Source: JAJDTQ01 sp965204235 (GTDB lineage Bacteria > Desulfobacterota > Binatia > UBA9968 > JAJDTQ01). Taken from it: a stretch of 64,000 nucleotides of DNA. The notes beneath the pieces are model-generated. The model did no database searches. It was not told the origin of the DNA and was given only the letters and a program-made list of their open reading frames with translations. Shown one piece after another: positions 32,301 to 41,300 of the stretch. How positions within the stretch are numbered: position 1 is the stretch's first letter; every line of letters begins with the position of its first letter. Position numbers and translations under genes: made by a program. The stretch lies in contig OZ241979.1 in NCBI GenBank assembly GCA_965204235.1, positions 3,038,001-3,102,000 on the forward strand. Reading direction: 5' to 3'.

Positions 32301-33725
32301 CAGCGGGAACGACACCCGGAAGGGGAGGTCCGACCGGGTGAGGTCGAAGGCGAACACCAGCGCCTTGAGGCCGCCCGACTCCACCGCATGGATCAGCGGC
32401 CCCCGCTCGGACCGGGCCAGGGTCACGCCGCCTTCGGCCACCAGCTCCAGCGCGTCCCGGACGTGGAGTCCGTCCAGCCGCACTCCCGCGGCCAGGGGAT
32501 GGTCGGCGCCCCCGGACACCGAGGCCGGGCGCGGGGTGCGGCCGGCCACCCGCAGGGGCAGCCCCTCGGCCACCGTGCGCATGAGGATGAAGTTGCCGCG
32601 AGCGAGGGGCGGCGACGGCGCCCGGTCCAGGATGACCACGTCGTAGGCCGCCACCTGCTCGTTCACCCGGTCCACGGGGATGCGGTCGATGCGGGCCAGG
32701 GTCACGTGCGGGAAATACCGCAACAGGCGCTCCAGGTACGGGTTGCCCGGGCCCACGTACAGCACCCGCGTGGGGCGCTCGTCCGGGAAGGCGAGGAACG
32801 CGCGGTTGTCGGTGTGCAGGTGGTCGTCGATGGCCAGGAGCGCGGTGGCGCGCCCGCGCAAGGGTCCGGGGACGCCGTAGATCCGCACCTGCCGGGCGAG
32901 GGGCTCCAGGGACAGCAGCGTCCGGCTCACCACCCGGTCGGACACCGTGACGATGAGGGGCGCGTGCACCGGCCGCTCGGTGAAGTTCTGCACCACCACC
33001 ATGGCCTCGTACTCGTCGGCCTCGCCCGGCACCCGGCGGAACTGGAAGCCCAGGATGCCGACGTTGTCGGCGCCGCCCCCGACCTGCACGAGTTCGAGGT
33101 AGGACGCCGCCCACGGAAGGTCCTCGACGCCCGTGAAGGCGCCGTCGGTGATGACCACCACCCGGTTGCCCCCCCGGCGCTTGAGGAACGTGTGGGCGAG
33201 CAGCACCGCTTCCCTGACCGGCGCCTCGGCGTCGGTGGCGGTCAACCGCTCGGCCGCGTCCCTGAGCCGCCCCCGGTCCCGGGTAAAGGGCTGGACCACC
33301 CGAGGCTCCGCGCCCGCCCCGATGATCATCATCCGGTCGTTGGCGTCCAGCGCGTCGATGCGCCGGAGCAGCGCGGCCCGGGCCGCGCTGCTCCGGGATC
33401 CCGACTCCCCCGCGGCCTTCATGCTGGCGCTCCGGTCCACCACCGCCACCACGTCCCGCCCGGCGCCGGCCACTCCCAGGAGCGCGGGGCCGGCCAGGGC
33501 GGCCGCCAGCGCGAGGGCGGCGAGGAGCTGCAGGAGCAGCGGCAGGTTGCGCGGCCGGAGCCAGCCGAGCCGCCGACCCACGGGCCGTTCCCGCAGCGCC
33601 TTCTCCAGCAGGAACAGCGCGGTGACCGGGAGCCGGGGACCCCTGGGCCGGAGACTGTTGAGCAGCAGGATGAGCGGGACCGCTCCCAGCAGGAGGAGGA
33701 AGGCGGCGGGAAAGAGCCACAGCAC
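29364..33725 (-). CDS. Giant membrane protein with three von Willebrand A-type motifs (BatA-like fusion)
   Basis: 1453 residues. The N-terminus (MLWLFPAAFLLLLGAVPLIL, then two hydrophobic stretches near 60-85) is BatA-like. Three MIDAS-type motifs are present: DRSAS at 97-101, DLSHS at 656-660 and DKSGS at 999-1003. Between the second and third is a glutamine-amidotransferase-like strand-helix region (GFDLLILDNVPA; VRDLGGGLIVLGGTRSYGAGGY, about 875-970). Membrane segments stand near 595-640 and at 1415-1440. Separate genes usually encode the first and later parts, so this is a fusion. It begins 4 nt after the DUF58 gene and closes the greA-moxR operon. A role in envelope stress, aerotolerance or protein-complex assembly with the MoxR ATPase is inferred from family context. 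Confidence 0.8.
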   Translation of the reverse strand: MLWLFPAAFLLLLGAVPLILLLNSLRPRGPRLPVTALFLLEKALRERPVGRRLGWLRPRNLPLLLQLLAALALAAALAGPALLGVAGAGRDVVAVVDRSASMKAAGESGSRSSAARAALLRRIDALDANDRMMIIGAGAEPRVVQPFTRDRGRLRDAAERLTATDAEAPVREAVLLAHTFLKRRGGNRVVVITDGAFTGVEDLPWAASYLELVQVGGGADNVGILGFQFRRVPGEADEYEAMVVVQNFTERPVHAPLIVTVSDRVVSRTLLSLEPLARQVRIYGVPGPLRGRATALLAIDDHLHTDNRAFLAFPDERPTRVLYVGPGNPYLERLLRYFPHVTLARIDRIPVDRVNEQVAAYDVVILDRAPSPPLARGNFILMRTVAEGLPLRVAGRTPRPASVSGGADHPLAAGVRLDGLHVRDALELVAEGGVTLARSERGPLIHAVESGGLKALVFAFDLTRSDLPFRVSFPLLVRNAFSWFRPTAREFPASQVAAGLPFVADVGVDEEQLVFVNPSGATSPVRTRDRAGAYADTAEVGFYQFRGERREGEFAVNLFSEEESRIRPSYRPDAAAAADGEPAPADAPDARLHLWPALLGLALVLLLAEGVAVCRARGSLYPLWLRAPALALLLTALANPRILAEAPELDVVMAVDLSHSVGEEARSRAVDVRGRARGLVGPNVRLGLFSFARRPQWEFLPTRELPAGGISPLSERDATDLGAALQGALGELREERENRILLVSDANENRGSVERVLPLLRSHGVAVWSYPVSLAAGRNEVYLSEFAVPSVVDSGETFEIEAALDSTRESSAGVTLLRDGRVIRSLRAELAPGANRLSFTDSVEQRGAHTYELVVDADADVLAENNLLQGIVSVKGPSQVLYLHAADAPRRFMAEALQVQGYEVVEKTPDRANLTLPELTGFDLLILDNVPAYRLSQVKMERVERFVRDLGGGLIVLGGTRSYGAGGYYRTPLERTLPVEMRPPVRMEMPHVALLFVVDKSGSMGGGPFGTTKLDLAKAATMASAELLNPTDEVGVLAFDSNWQWAVPFRAAGDGASIAEEVARLGSDGGTDLLKAMMEGGRALSAKEAAVKHVLVLSDGLTEKGALEEQVRRMAGKRITVSTVSIGGDADRRFMTRLAKGGSGRSYAAVDPRTIPQIFTTETLLISRDLLVEETVTPAAAGPAGPMRGLAAEPLPQVLGYVLTHAKPGAELHLRAGEDPLLVSWRYGLGRVYAFTSDVSGRWGRHWVRWEAFPRWAAQMARLAVRNVSDRRLRTDFVREGDVMSAVVDLFTPAGRPVNHLKLEGLLTRSDETLQRESFRQVAPGRYRTSFATPRRGINLLTVKQPPSPSGAPPVALTVPFIVPFSREYREMDANTELLERLARQTGGEVLRDEDLSEGVERLFTPDPAAAGAAAGIWWAAAAAALGVFLADLALRAFVNLRRGRGARRTVGA

Positions 33726-33729
33726 GGGG

Positions 33730-34616
33730 CTACCCTGTGCGCTGGGTCAGGTAGCGCAGGACGAACTCGTCGAACGGGACGCGGCTGGAGGCGCGCCGGT
33801 AATCCACGTCCCGGCTCTCGCAGAACCGTTCCGCGGCCGCGAAGAAGGCCTCCGCCTCCCGGTGGAACCGGTCCGCCAGGTCCCGGTCGAGGAACACCCG
33901 GCGTTCCCGGGCCGTCTCCACGTCCACCAGGGACACGTCGCCGCCGGGGTCCAACCGCGTCTCGTCCTCCCTGAGGACGTGGACCAGCACGACCTCGTGC
34001 CGCTTCCGCGTCAGCTCTTCGAGGGCCCCCCGGCAACCGGCGGCGTCCAGCAGGTCGCTGAACAGCACCACCAGCCCCGGCCTCGGATAGCGCCGGACGA
34101 AGGTCTTCATGGAGGCTTCCAGGTCGGTGCGCCCGGCGCACTGCAGGGCGGCGAGGAAGCCGAAGAGGTCCAGCAGGTGACGCCGGGTGCGCGCCGGCGG
34201 CAGGTGCGCGTTGGCGTCCTCGGCGAACCCCACCGCGCCTACCCGGTCATGGGTCTTGAGGCCGATGTAGCCCAGGGCCGCGGCCACCCGCTTGGCGAAC
34301 TCCAGCTTGGCGGGCGCGCCTTCGGCCATGGAGAGGCTCGTGTCCAGCAGGAGATATACGGTGATCTCCTCCTCCGCGGTGAAGACCTTCAGCAGCAGCC
34401 GCTCCAGGCGCCCGTACACGTTCCAGTCCACGTATCGCAGGTCGTCGCCCCGGCTGTACTTGCGGTAGTCGGAGAATTCGAGACTGTAGCCCTTGCGGAC
34501 GGTGGGGTGCTCCCCCCGGGCCATGCCCCAGCTCAGCCGCTTGGCCACCAGCCTCAGCTTGTCCAGCCGGGCCAGGAAGTCGGGCTCCAGGAACCTGTGC
34601 GCCGGGGCCTCGGCCA

Positions 34617-34617
<1 letters not shown>
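33730..34617 (-). CDS. DUF58 / vWA-like protein, MoxR partner
   Basis: 295 residues from the ATG at 34617 (MAEAPAHRFLEPDFLARLDK). The DUF58 signature FSDYRKYSRGDDLRYVDWNV (48-67) is followed by LLLDTSLSMAEG, a MIDAS motif at 92-96. The protein is soluble and normally works with a MoxR ATPase; its start codon overlaps the MoxR stop as TGATG, so translation is coupled. It continues, 4 nt later, into the giant vWA gene. Confidence 0.9.
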
Positions 34618-35627
<1,010 letters not shown>

Positions 35628-35644
35628 GTCACGCCTGCTCCCTG

Positions 35645-37033
35645 CTACGGCCGTTCCCGGGCCACGCCCAGGGAGAGGAAGTAGCTCTTGATGGTTTCCT
35701 TGAACTCCGCGGGGATCTCCGCGGTGGAGAGGTCCGCTTCCACCTGCCGTCGGTAGCGCGCCACCACCGCCTCCTGCTCCACTCCGCTCTCGCCCGGACG
35801 CGCCTCGCCCCGGAAGCCGAAACCCCGGCTCGGCCCCTGTCCGAGCAGCCCTCGGAGGTGCGTGCGCACCCGGGCCTGGAAGGCCGGGTCGAAGGGCTCC
35901 CCTCCGCCCCGTGCGGGCTCGTCCCCGGGCAGCCGCCCTGCCGCGGTCCCGTCCTCCCCGAGCCCGTCGGGACCGCCCGGGGCGGCGGCCTCCGCGGCGG
36001 ATTCGTCCGGCGCGTCCCCGGGCACGAGCTCGGTGAGGAACTCTTGCGTGGCCGCCAGCGACCTGCGGTCCTGCTCTTCCCTGGCCTCCCGGTGGATCCG
36101 GTCGAGGAACTCCCGGACTTCCTGCGCGCTCATGTCCGCGGACCTGCCCGGGAAGCGGTCGAGGGAGGACAGACCCATGGACTCCAGCAGGCCGCTCCTG
36201 CTCAGTCCCTCGAAGGATCCGTCCGGCCTGCCCGCCTCCGAGCGCCGGAGCCGCTCCCTCAGGCCGGCGAGCGCCGCGTCGGACAGGCCCGGCCACTCGA
36301 CGCCCGACTCCGTGGAGCGCCGTCGGGCCATCTCCTCCAGCACCTCCACCATGGTGCCCACCGACGCGCTCCAGCGCGATTCGTCCGCACCCGCTTCGTG
36401 CCGGTCGGCGAGCTCGCGCAAGGCCCGGGCCATCCGCAGGCTCTCGGCCAGGTCCTGCTCTCGCGCCCGCCGACCGAGCTCCCGCGCGTGCTCCCGGACC
36501 TCCTGCGCCGCCCGCGCCGACGCCGACGGCGCCTCGGGAGCGCCGCCCCGGGGCAGCCACAACCCCCCGGCCGCGGCCAGCGCCAGCAGCGGCGCCGCCC
36601 ACGCATGCCACGTGAACCGCCGCCGGAGCAACGATCTGAGGTCGGCCGCGGCCAGCTTCTCCGCGGCTTCCTCCACCACCAGGTCCTCTTCCGGTCGGCC
36701 GCGTTCCCGGGACCGGCGCAGGATCTCCCACGCGGTCAGCGCCCGTTCCCGGAGCTGCAGCGCACGGTCCACCTGCCTGAGCGAACCGATGAACGCCTGC
36801 TCGCGCCAGGGGCGCAGCAGGAACACCCCGGCCGCAACGCCGGCGAACACTGCCGGCGTCCACCACAACAGGCCGGCGTCCACCGGGAACAGGGCCCGCG
36901 CCGACGCCAGCGCCGCGGCCGCCAGCGCCGTGTAGCAAAGGCTTTCCAGGAGCAGGCGCTCGCGCCGCTTGCGCCGTTCCCACCGGCGCAGGTCGGAGAG
37001 CTTCTCCCTCAGAACGGACCCGGGGTCGGTCAC
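35645..37033 (-). CDS. Membrane-anchored helical protein (DUF4175-like), unknown function
   Basis: 462 residues from a GTG at 37033, which overlaps the previous stop as GTGA. Two membrane helices lie at the N-terminus (YTALAAAALASARALF; WWTPAVFAGVAAGVFLL) and another near 150-170. The rest is charged and helical (REHARELGRRAREQDLAESL; EFLDRIHREAREEQDRRSLA), likely coiled coil, ending with a conserved-looking AEFKETIKSYFLSLGVAR. DUF4175-like proteins occur in MoxR/DUF58 operons. Function is not known. Confidence 0.65.
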   Translation of the reverse strand: MTDPGSVLREKLSDLRRWERRKRRERLLLESLCYTALAAAALASARALFPVDAGLLWWTPAVFAGVAAGVFLLRPWREQAFIGSLRQVDRALQLRERALTAWEILRRSRERGRPEEDLVVEEAAEKLAAADLRSLLRRRFTWHAWAAPLLALAAAGGLWLPRGGAPEAPSASARAAQEVREHARELGRRAREQDLAESLRMARALRELADRHEAGADESRWSASVGTMVEVLEEMARRRSTESGVEWPGLSDAALAGLRERLRRSEAGRPDGSFEGLSRSGLLESMGLSSLDRFPGRSADMSAQEVREFLDRIHREAREEQDRRSLAATQEFLTELVPGDAPDESAAEAAAPGGPDGLGEDGTAAGRLPGDEPARGGGEPFDPAFQARVRTHLRGLLGQGPSRGFGFRGEARPGESGVEQEAVVARYRRQVEADLSTAEIPAEFKETIKSYFLSLGVARERP

Positions 37034-37803
37034 GAATACCCTTTCTGGACGCGCCTCAAGCCCCTGGCCAGCAACGCCAGCCCGACGGCGAACACCAAGC
37101 CCTGGAAGGTCCAGTGGACGAGGGACGGGGTCCACCACAGGCCCCACCACCGGACGGGCGCCGCGGCAAGGTCCAGGACGCCGAGATGATAGAGCAGAAA
37201 CGCCACCGGATTCAACGTCTGGGCCCACGCCCCGAAGGCCCCCGATAGCAGGAAGAAGCAGACGAAGATCCACCGGATGAAGACCCTGCGGCTGTCCGGC
37301 TTGCGTTCCCACAGGGTCAGGGCCACCAGGCCCCAGACGCCGTAGCCCACCGCGTAGAGGAGGAGCAGCGGCAGGGTGGAGGCCATGTCGCGGAGGGGCG
37401 ACCGGGCGATGGCCCCGGACCAGGCCAGCAGCGGCGCCGCCAGGGACCACAGGATCAGGGCGTGGACCGCCAGGATGGACAGCAGCCCCCACCCCACGGC
37501 CGGGACCCCCAGCCGCTCCTCCTCCAGCCAACGCCGCAGCGGCGAGAAGCGCCACGCGAGGAACTCCAGGCCGGCGAACCGCAGCGTCAGATAGACGATC
37601 AGCAGCAGCACCGCCACCGAGGAGAACTTGAAGAGGAACGCGGGTCCGACCCAGAACTGGGCCTCCCCCGCGGGCAGGACCAGGGCCAGGACCTGCAGCG
37701 TGCCCAGGATGACGACGTAGAACAGGTAGGAGACGTACGCATGCCCGTCCCGCCAATAGACATCCGCGGCCTCCCGGAACACCGGGTTCGACCAGGGGGT
37801 CAC
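37030..37803 (-). CDS. Integral membrane protein in the MoxR operon
   Basis: 257 residues from a GTG at 37803 that overlaps the preceding stop as GTGA. About six membrane helices are visible: YLFYVVILGTLQVLALVLPA, FKFSSVAVLLLIVYLTLRF, WGLLSILAVHALILWSLAA, LPLLLLYAVGYGVWGLVALT, WIFVCFFLLSGAFGAWAQ and VHWTFQGLVFAVGLALLA. The layout resembles ABC-2 type permease or gliding-type membrane subunits, but no ATPase of that kind is in the operon. Confidence 0.65.
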   Translation of the reverse strand: MTPWSNPVFREAADVYWRDGHAYVSYLFYVVILGTLQVLALVLPAGEAQFWVGPAFLFKFSSVAVLLLIVYLTLRFAGLEFLAWRFSPLRRWLEEERLGVPAVGWGLLSILAVHALILWSLAAPLLAWSGAIARSPLRDMASTLPLLLLYAVGYGVWGLVALTLWERKPDSRRVFIRWIFVCFFLLSGAFGAWAQTLNPVAFLLYHLGVLDLAAAPVRWWGLWWTPSLVHWTFQGLVFAVGLALLARGLRRVQKGYS

Positions 37804-39629
37804 GGGTCCTCCTCGGCGCCGCCCAGCGGAACGGCGACCCGGAACATCCGGTAGTGGTGCTCGGTGACCCGCGGGTCCTCCACCCGGAGCGCCGGCTCCC
37901 CGTCCCGGAACCAGCCCACCACGAAGGCGGTGCGCGGGTCCGGCGCATCGCCATCCGGGAACAGGGCGCGCCGCATCAGCACGCCGCGCACCGCTTCGTC
38001 GAACCGGACGTCCCGGACCTCGGGACCTTCCCCTTCCCCGGACCGGGCGGCGTCCGGGAACGCGGGGACCTCGCGCCGCAGCGAGCCTCCGGGCGGCACG
38101 TCGCCCAGCGCGTAGCCGCGTCCTTCGACGACCAGCCAGCATTCCGTGAGGGGTCCGGCGCTCCGGTTGGCGATGCCGACGCGGTAGAGGTCCCGCGACT
38201 GCTCCCAATCGACGCGCACCGAAGAAGGCCGGACCGAGCGCAGCTTGAACAGCGCCGCGCTCCATTCCGCCAGCGGGACGTGGACCCGGTCGCGCGGCCC
38301 CCCCTGCCGCAGCACCAGCGATGCCTTCGAGCCCTCGTCCGCGGCCGGCGCCAGGTCGAGCTGGGTCCAGCCCGGTCCGAGGCTGAAGGAGAAGTCCCGC
38401 CGCCGGGTGGCGAAGAGACCCACGTCGGAGTGCGCCGCCGCGGTCTCCGACCACGGGCTCTCGTCCACCACCGTGGAGGAGATCAGGACCCCGTCGGGCA
38501 CGTAGCCGCCCCGGTCGAAGTACCCGTAACCGCCGAGGGCGGACGCCAGCACCAGCCCCGCGGGCGCAAACGCCAAGCCGCGCCGGGACCGCGGACCCGC
38601 CTTCCACAAGCGGAACCAGAGCAGCAGCGACCCCACGTAGAGGGCCAGCAGCAACAGCAGCGACAACATGGGAGAGCGCAGGCTGACGAAGCCGAAGTCC
38701 TGGAGCAGCCCGGTGAACACGTCCCGGCTCCACGCGTTCCACGGGTCCGAGGGCCGGGGCGGCGGCGCGCCCAGCATCTCCTCGAACAACGCCGGCAGGC
38801 CCGCCCAGTCCGCTACCGGCGGCCGGCCCACGTCCAGAGCCAGGTAGGCCACCCTGCCCTGGCCGTGGCTCCGCTCCACCAGGATCGGGGTGTCCCGTTC
38901 CGCCAACAGCACCGTTCCGCGGGTCGCCGCGGCCTGCTGGACCAGGACGTCTTCGAGCGAGCCGCCGAGCCGCGCCGACAGGTCCGGGAGGGCGTCCAGC
39001 CGCTTCAGGCCCCGGACCTCCACCGGCAGCAGCCCCGCGGTGGCGGGGTCCCGGTAAAGGGCGTAGTGGACTCCGCCCAGCGCCGCCATGACCCCTCCCG
39101 AAGAGAGCCAGCGCTCCAGCGCGCTGCGCTGCCGCCCGGACAAGCCGCGCAGGGACTGCTCGTAGAGCATCACGCTCCAGACCCCGCCGTAGGCCCTGGG
39201 GTCTTCCGGGAGGTCGGTCAGGGGCAGGGAGACCACGGGCGTCGGCGCCTCCCGGGACAGGGGGATGGCCGGGGCCACGTTGCTTCGGGTCAACAGCAGG
39301 ACCAGGGGCTGGCCGGTGAACCGCCCCCGCAGGCTCACGGAAGCCTCATGGGTGCGCCCGGCGCCGGTGAAGCGGAGCCACAGCGGCCGCGCCACCGAAT
39401 CGGGATCGACGGTGAGGAAGACGACCTTGCGGGCGTGGGCCGAAAGGAACACGTCTCGACGCTGGAGGAAGGAATAGGCCGGTATGCCGCGGGTCGGCCC
39501 GCCCCGGGCCTCCTCCACCTCCAGCACCCCCCGCACCGCGGCGCCGGAGTTGACCAGCTCGACCCGCAGAGGCAGCGGCTCGCCAAGGCGGAAGACGCCG
39601 CCGAACCCCGGTTGCGCCCGGATCGACAC
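37800..39629 (-). CDS. Extracytoplasmic domain protein with one membrane helix, unknown
   Basis: 609 residues from a GTG at 39629. Beta-rich N-terminal segments (GFGGVFRLGEPLPLRVELVN) and a ThuA/GATase-like middle part (WSVMLYEQSLRGLSGRQRSA; LSSGGVMAALGGVHYALYRD) precede a membrane helix (MLSLLLLLALYVGSLLLWF) and another beta-rich part. Coding signal continues upstream as a good signal peptide (IIRTAVLAGLLWPAHSWA), but no ATG, GTG or TTG is found in frame before greA, only ATC codons, so the real start may be a rare codon. It follows greA with a small gap and overlaps the next gene by GTGA. Confidence 0.65.
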   Translation of the reverse strand: MSIRAQPGFGGVFRLGEPLPLRVELVNSGAAVRGVLEVEEARGGPTRGIPAYSFLQRRDVFLSAHARKVVFLTVDPDSVARPLWLRFTGAGRTHEASVSLRGRFTGQPLVLLLTRSNVAPAIPLSREAPTPVVSLPLTDLPEDPRAYGGVWSVMLYEQSLRGLSGRQRSALERWLSSGGVMAALGGVHYALYRDPATAGLLPVEVRGLKRLDALPDLSARLGGSLEDVLVQQAAATRGTVLLAERDTPILVERSHGQGRVAYLALDVGRPPVADWAGLPALFEEMLGAPPPRPSDPWNAWSRDVFTGLLQDFGFVSLRSPMLSLLLLLALYVGSLLLWFRLWKAGPRSRRGLAFAPAGLVLASALGGYGYFDRGGYVPDGVLISSTVVDESPWSETAAAHSDVGLFATRRRDFSFSLGPGWTQLDLAPAADEGSKASLVLRQGGPRDRVHVPLAEWSAALFKLRSVRPSSVRVDWEQSRDLYRVGIANRSAGPLTECWLVVEGRGYALGDVPPGGSLRREVPAFPDAARSGEGEGPEVRDVRFDEAVRGVLMRRALFPDGDAPDPRTAFVVGWFRDGEPALRVEDPRVTEHHYRMFRVAVPLGGAEEDP

Positions 39630-39696
39630 CTCCGCCCACGAGTGGGCGGGCCAGAGGAGCCCGGCGAGGACCGCGGTCCGGATGATGGCCCCGGGA

Positions 39697-40185
39697 CTAT
39701 TCCACGAAAGAGACGTCCAGGACCTCGAAGTTCCGCACGCCCGCGGGCGTGCGCACCTCCACCAGGTCGCCCACGCGCCGACCGATCAGGGACCGCGCCA
39801 CCGGGGAGCCCAGGGAGATCCGGCCTTCCCTGGGTTCGGCCTCGTGCTCGCCCACGATCTTGTAAACCACGTTCTCGTCGTTGTCGTCGTCCACCAGCGA
39901 GACCGTCGCGCCGAACACGACCTTGTCGCCGGACAGCCGGGACACGTCGATGACCTGGGCCCGCGCGATCTTGTCCTCGATCTCGCGGATCTGGACGTCG
40001 AGCAGGGATTGGCGCTCCTTGGCCGCGTGGAACTCGGCGTTCTCCGACAGGTCGCCGTGGGCCCGGGCTTCCTCGATGTCGCGAACGTTCCTGGGACGCT
40101 CAACGGATTTGAGGCGCTGGAGTTCCTCCAGCAACTGTTGATGCCCCTGCGCCGTCATGGGCACGGGGCCGTCGTTGTCTGCCAT
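39697..40185 (-). CDS. greA: Transcription elongation factor GreA
   Basis: 162 residues: an N-terminal coiled coil (LLEELQRLKSVERPRNVRDI, then ENAEFHAAKERQSLLDVQ with the acidic DLSENAE tip, which carries the acidic residues that work in the RNA polymerase channel) and a C-terminal globular domain (GSPVARSLIGRRVGDLVEV). GreA stimulates RNA cleavage to rescue backtracked polymerase. It is the first gene of an operon otherwise made of MoxR-vWA genes, an unusual arrangement. Promoter and leader hairpin are noted separately. Confidence 0.95.
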   Translation of the reverse strand: MADNDGPVPMTAQGHQQLLEELQRLKSVERPRNVRDIEEARAHGDLSENAEFHAAKERQSLLDVQIREIEDKIARAQVIDVSRLSGDKVVFGATVSLVDDDNDENVVYKIVGEHEAEPREGRISLGSPVARSLIGRRVGDLVEVRTPAGVRNFEVLDVSFVE

Positions 40186-40210
40186 CTGGCTGCACCTCTG
40201 GATAGTGTCC

Positions 40211-40286
40211 GAGCGGGCCGACGGAGCGCGGCCCGCTCACGGGTTTCGACCCCGGGGGAGTGTAACACCCGCCCGCGGGAATGCAA
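40211..40286 (-). promoter_or_regulatory. greA promoter and 5'-leader hairpin
   Basis: On the minus strand a -35-like TTGCAT (40281-40286) and a -10 TACACT (40259-40264) are 16 nt apart. In the leader after them GAGCGGGCC (40211-40219) and GGCCCGCTC (40230-40238) form a perfect 9-bp stem with a 10-nt loop. No T run follows, so it is not an ordinary terminator. In E. coli a leader of greA also carries such a structure. Confidence 0.5.
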
Positions 40287-40312
40287 GGAACGGTCCGGGG
40301 CAGGGGGGAGCT

Positions 40313-41296
40313 TCAACCCCAGGAGCGTTTGCCGGGACCGAAGACGTGGCAGGCGGCGGCGTGGCCGCCGGCGGAGAACTCCAGCTCGGGCTCCACCTCT
40401 GCGCAGACCGGCTCCCGGAACGGGCAGCGCGGGTGGAAGTTGCACCCGGAGGGCGGGTTCACCGGGCTCGGCACGTCCCCTTCCAGCACCATGCGGTCCT
40501 TCTTGGGGTTGGGGTCGGGCATGGGCACCGCGGACAGCAGGGCGCGGGTGTAGGGATGCCGCGAGTCGTTGTAGATGGCCTCGCTGGGGGCGATCTCCAC
40601 GACCTTGCCCAGATACATGATGGCCACCCGGTGGCTCACGTGCTCCACCACCCGCAGGTCGTGGGAGATGAAGAAGTAGGTGAGGCTCATGCTCTCCTGC
40701 AGCTCCTGCAGGAGGTTGATGATCTGGGCCTGGATGGACACGTCCAGGGACGACACGGGCTCGTCCGCTACGATGAACTTCGGCGCCACGGCCAGGGCCC
40801 GGGCGATGCCGATGCGCTGGCGCTGGCCGCCGCTGAACTCGTGGGGGTAACGGTCGTAGTGCTCCTCCCTCAGGCCCACCTGCCGGAGCAGTCCCATGAC
40901 CTGCTCCCTGCGTTGGCCGCCGGACGCCATGCGATGGATCTTGAGGCCCTCGCCGATGATCTCGCCGACCCTCATGCGCGGGTTCAGGGAGGCGTAAGGG
41001 TCCTGGAATATGATCTGCATGCGCCGGCGCAGGTCGCGCATCTCCGCGCCGGAGATCCGCATGATGTCCTTGTCCTCGAACAGGATCTCGCCGTCGGTGG
41101 GCTCGATCAGCCGGAGTATGGTCCGGCCCAGGGTCGATTTGCCGCACCCGGACTCGCCCACCACACCCAGGGTCTCCCCTTCCTCCACCGTGAGGCTGAC
41201 GCCGTCCACCGCCTTGACGTCGCCCTTGCGCCGGGACAACAACCCTTCCTCCACCGGGAAGTACTTCCTGAGGTTCCTGACTTCGAGCAGGCTCAC
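40313..41296 (-). CDS. Oligopeptide/dipeptide ABC transporter ATPase (DppF/OppF-like)
   Basis: 327 residues. Walker A GESGCGKST, signature EFSGGQRQRIGIARAL, Walker B KFIVADEPVSSLD and the H-loop SHDLRVVEH are present, followed by the Opp C-terminal Cys-rich tail CNFHPRCPFREPVC. Such ATPases power uptake of peptides, nickel or other compounds through Opp/Dpp permeases. It lies 4 nt after the second ATPase gene, forming a D-F pair, but no permease or binding protein is adjacent. Confidence 0.92.
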   Translation of the reverse strand: MSLLEVRNLRKYFPVEEGLLSRRKGDVKAVDGVSLTVEEGETLGVVGESGCGKSTLGRTILRLIEPTDGEILFEDKDIMRISGAEMRDLRRRMQIIFQDPYASLNPRMRVGEIIGEGLKIHRMASGGQRREQVMGLLRQVGLREEHYDRYPHEFSGGQRQRIGIARALAVAPKFIVADEPVSSLDVSIQAQIINLLQELQESMSLTYFFISHDLRVVEHVSHRVAIMYLGKVVEIAPSEAIYNDSRHPYTRALLSAVPMPDPNPKKDRMVLEGDVPSPVNPPSGCNFHPRCPFREPVCAEVEPELEFSAGGHAAACHVFGPGKRSWG

Positions 41297-41300
41297 GGGT

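Noticed and set aside
29304..33974. Plus-strand frame of 1556 codons
   Set aside because: Antisense of the vWA-rich gene; low-complexity His/Arg/Gly composition and no recognisable domain.
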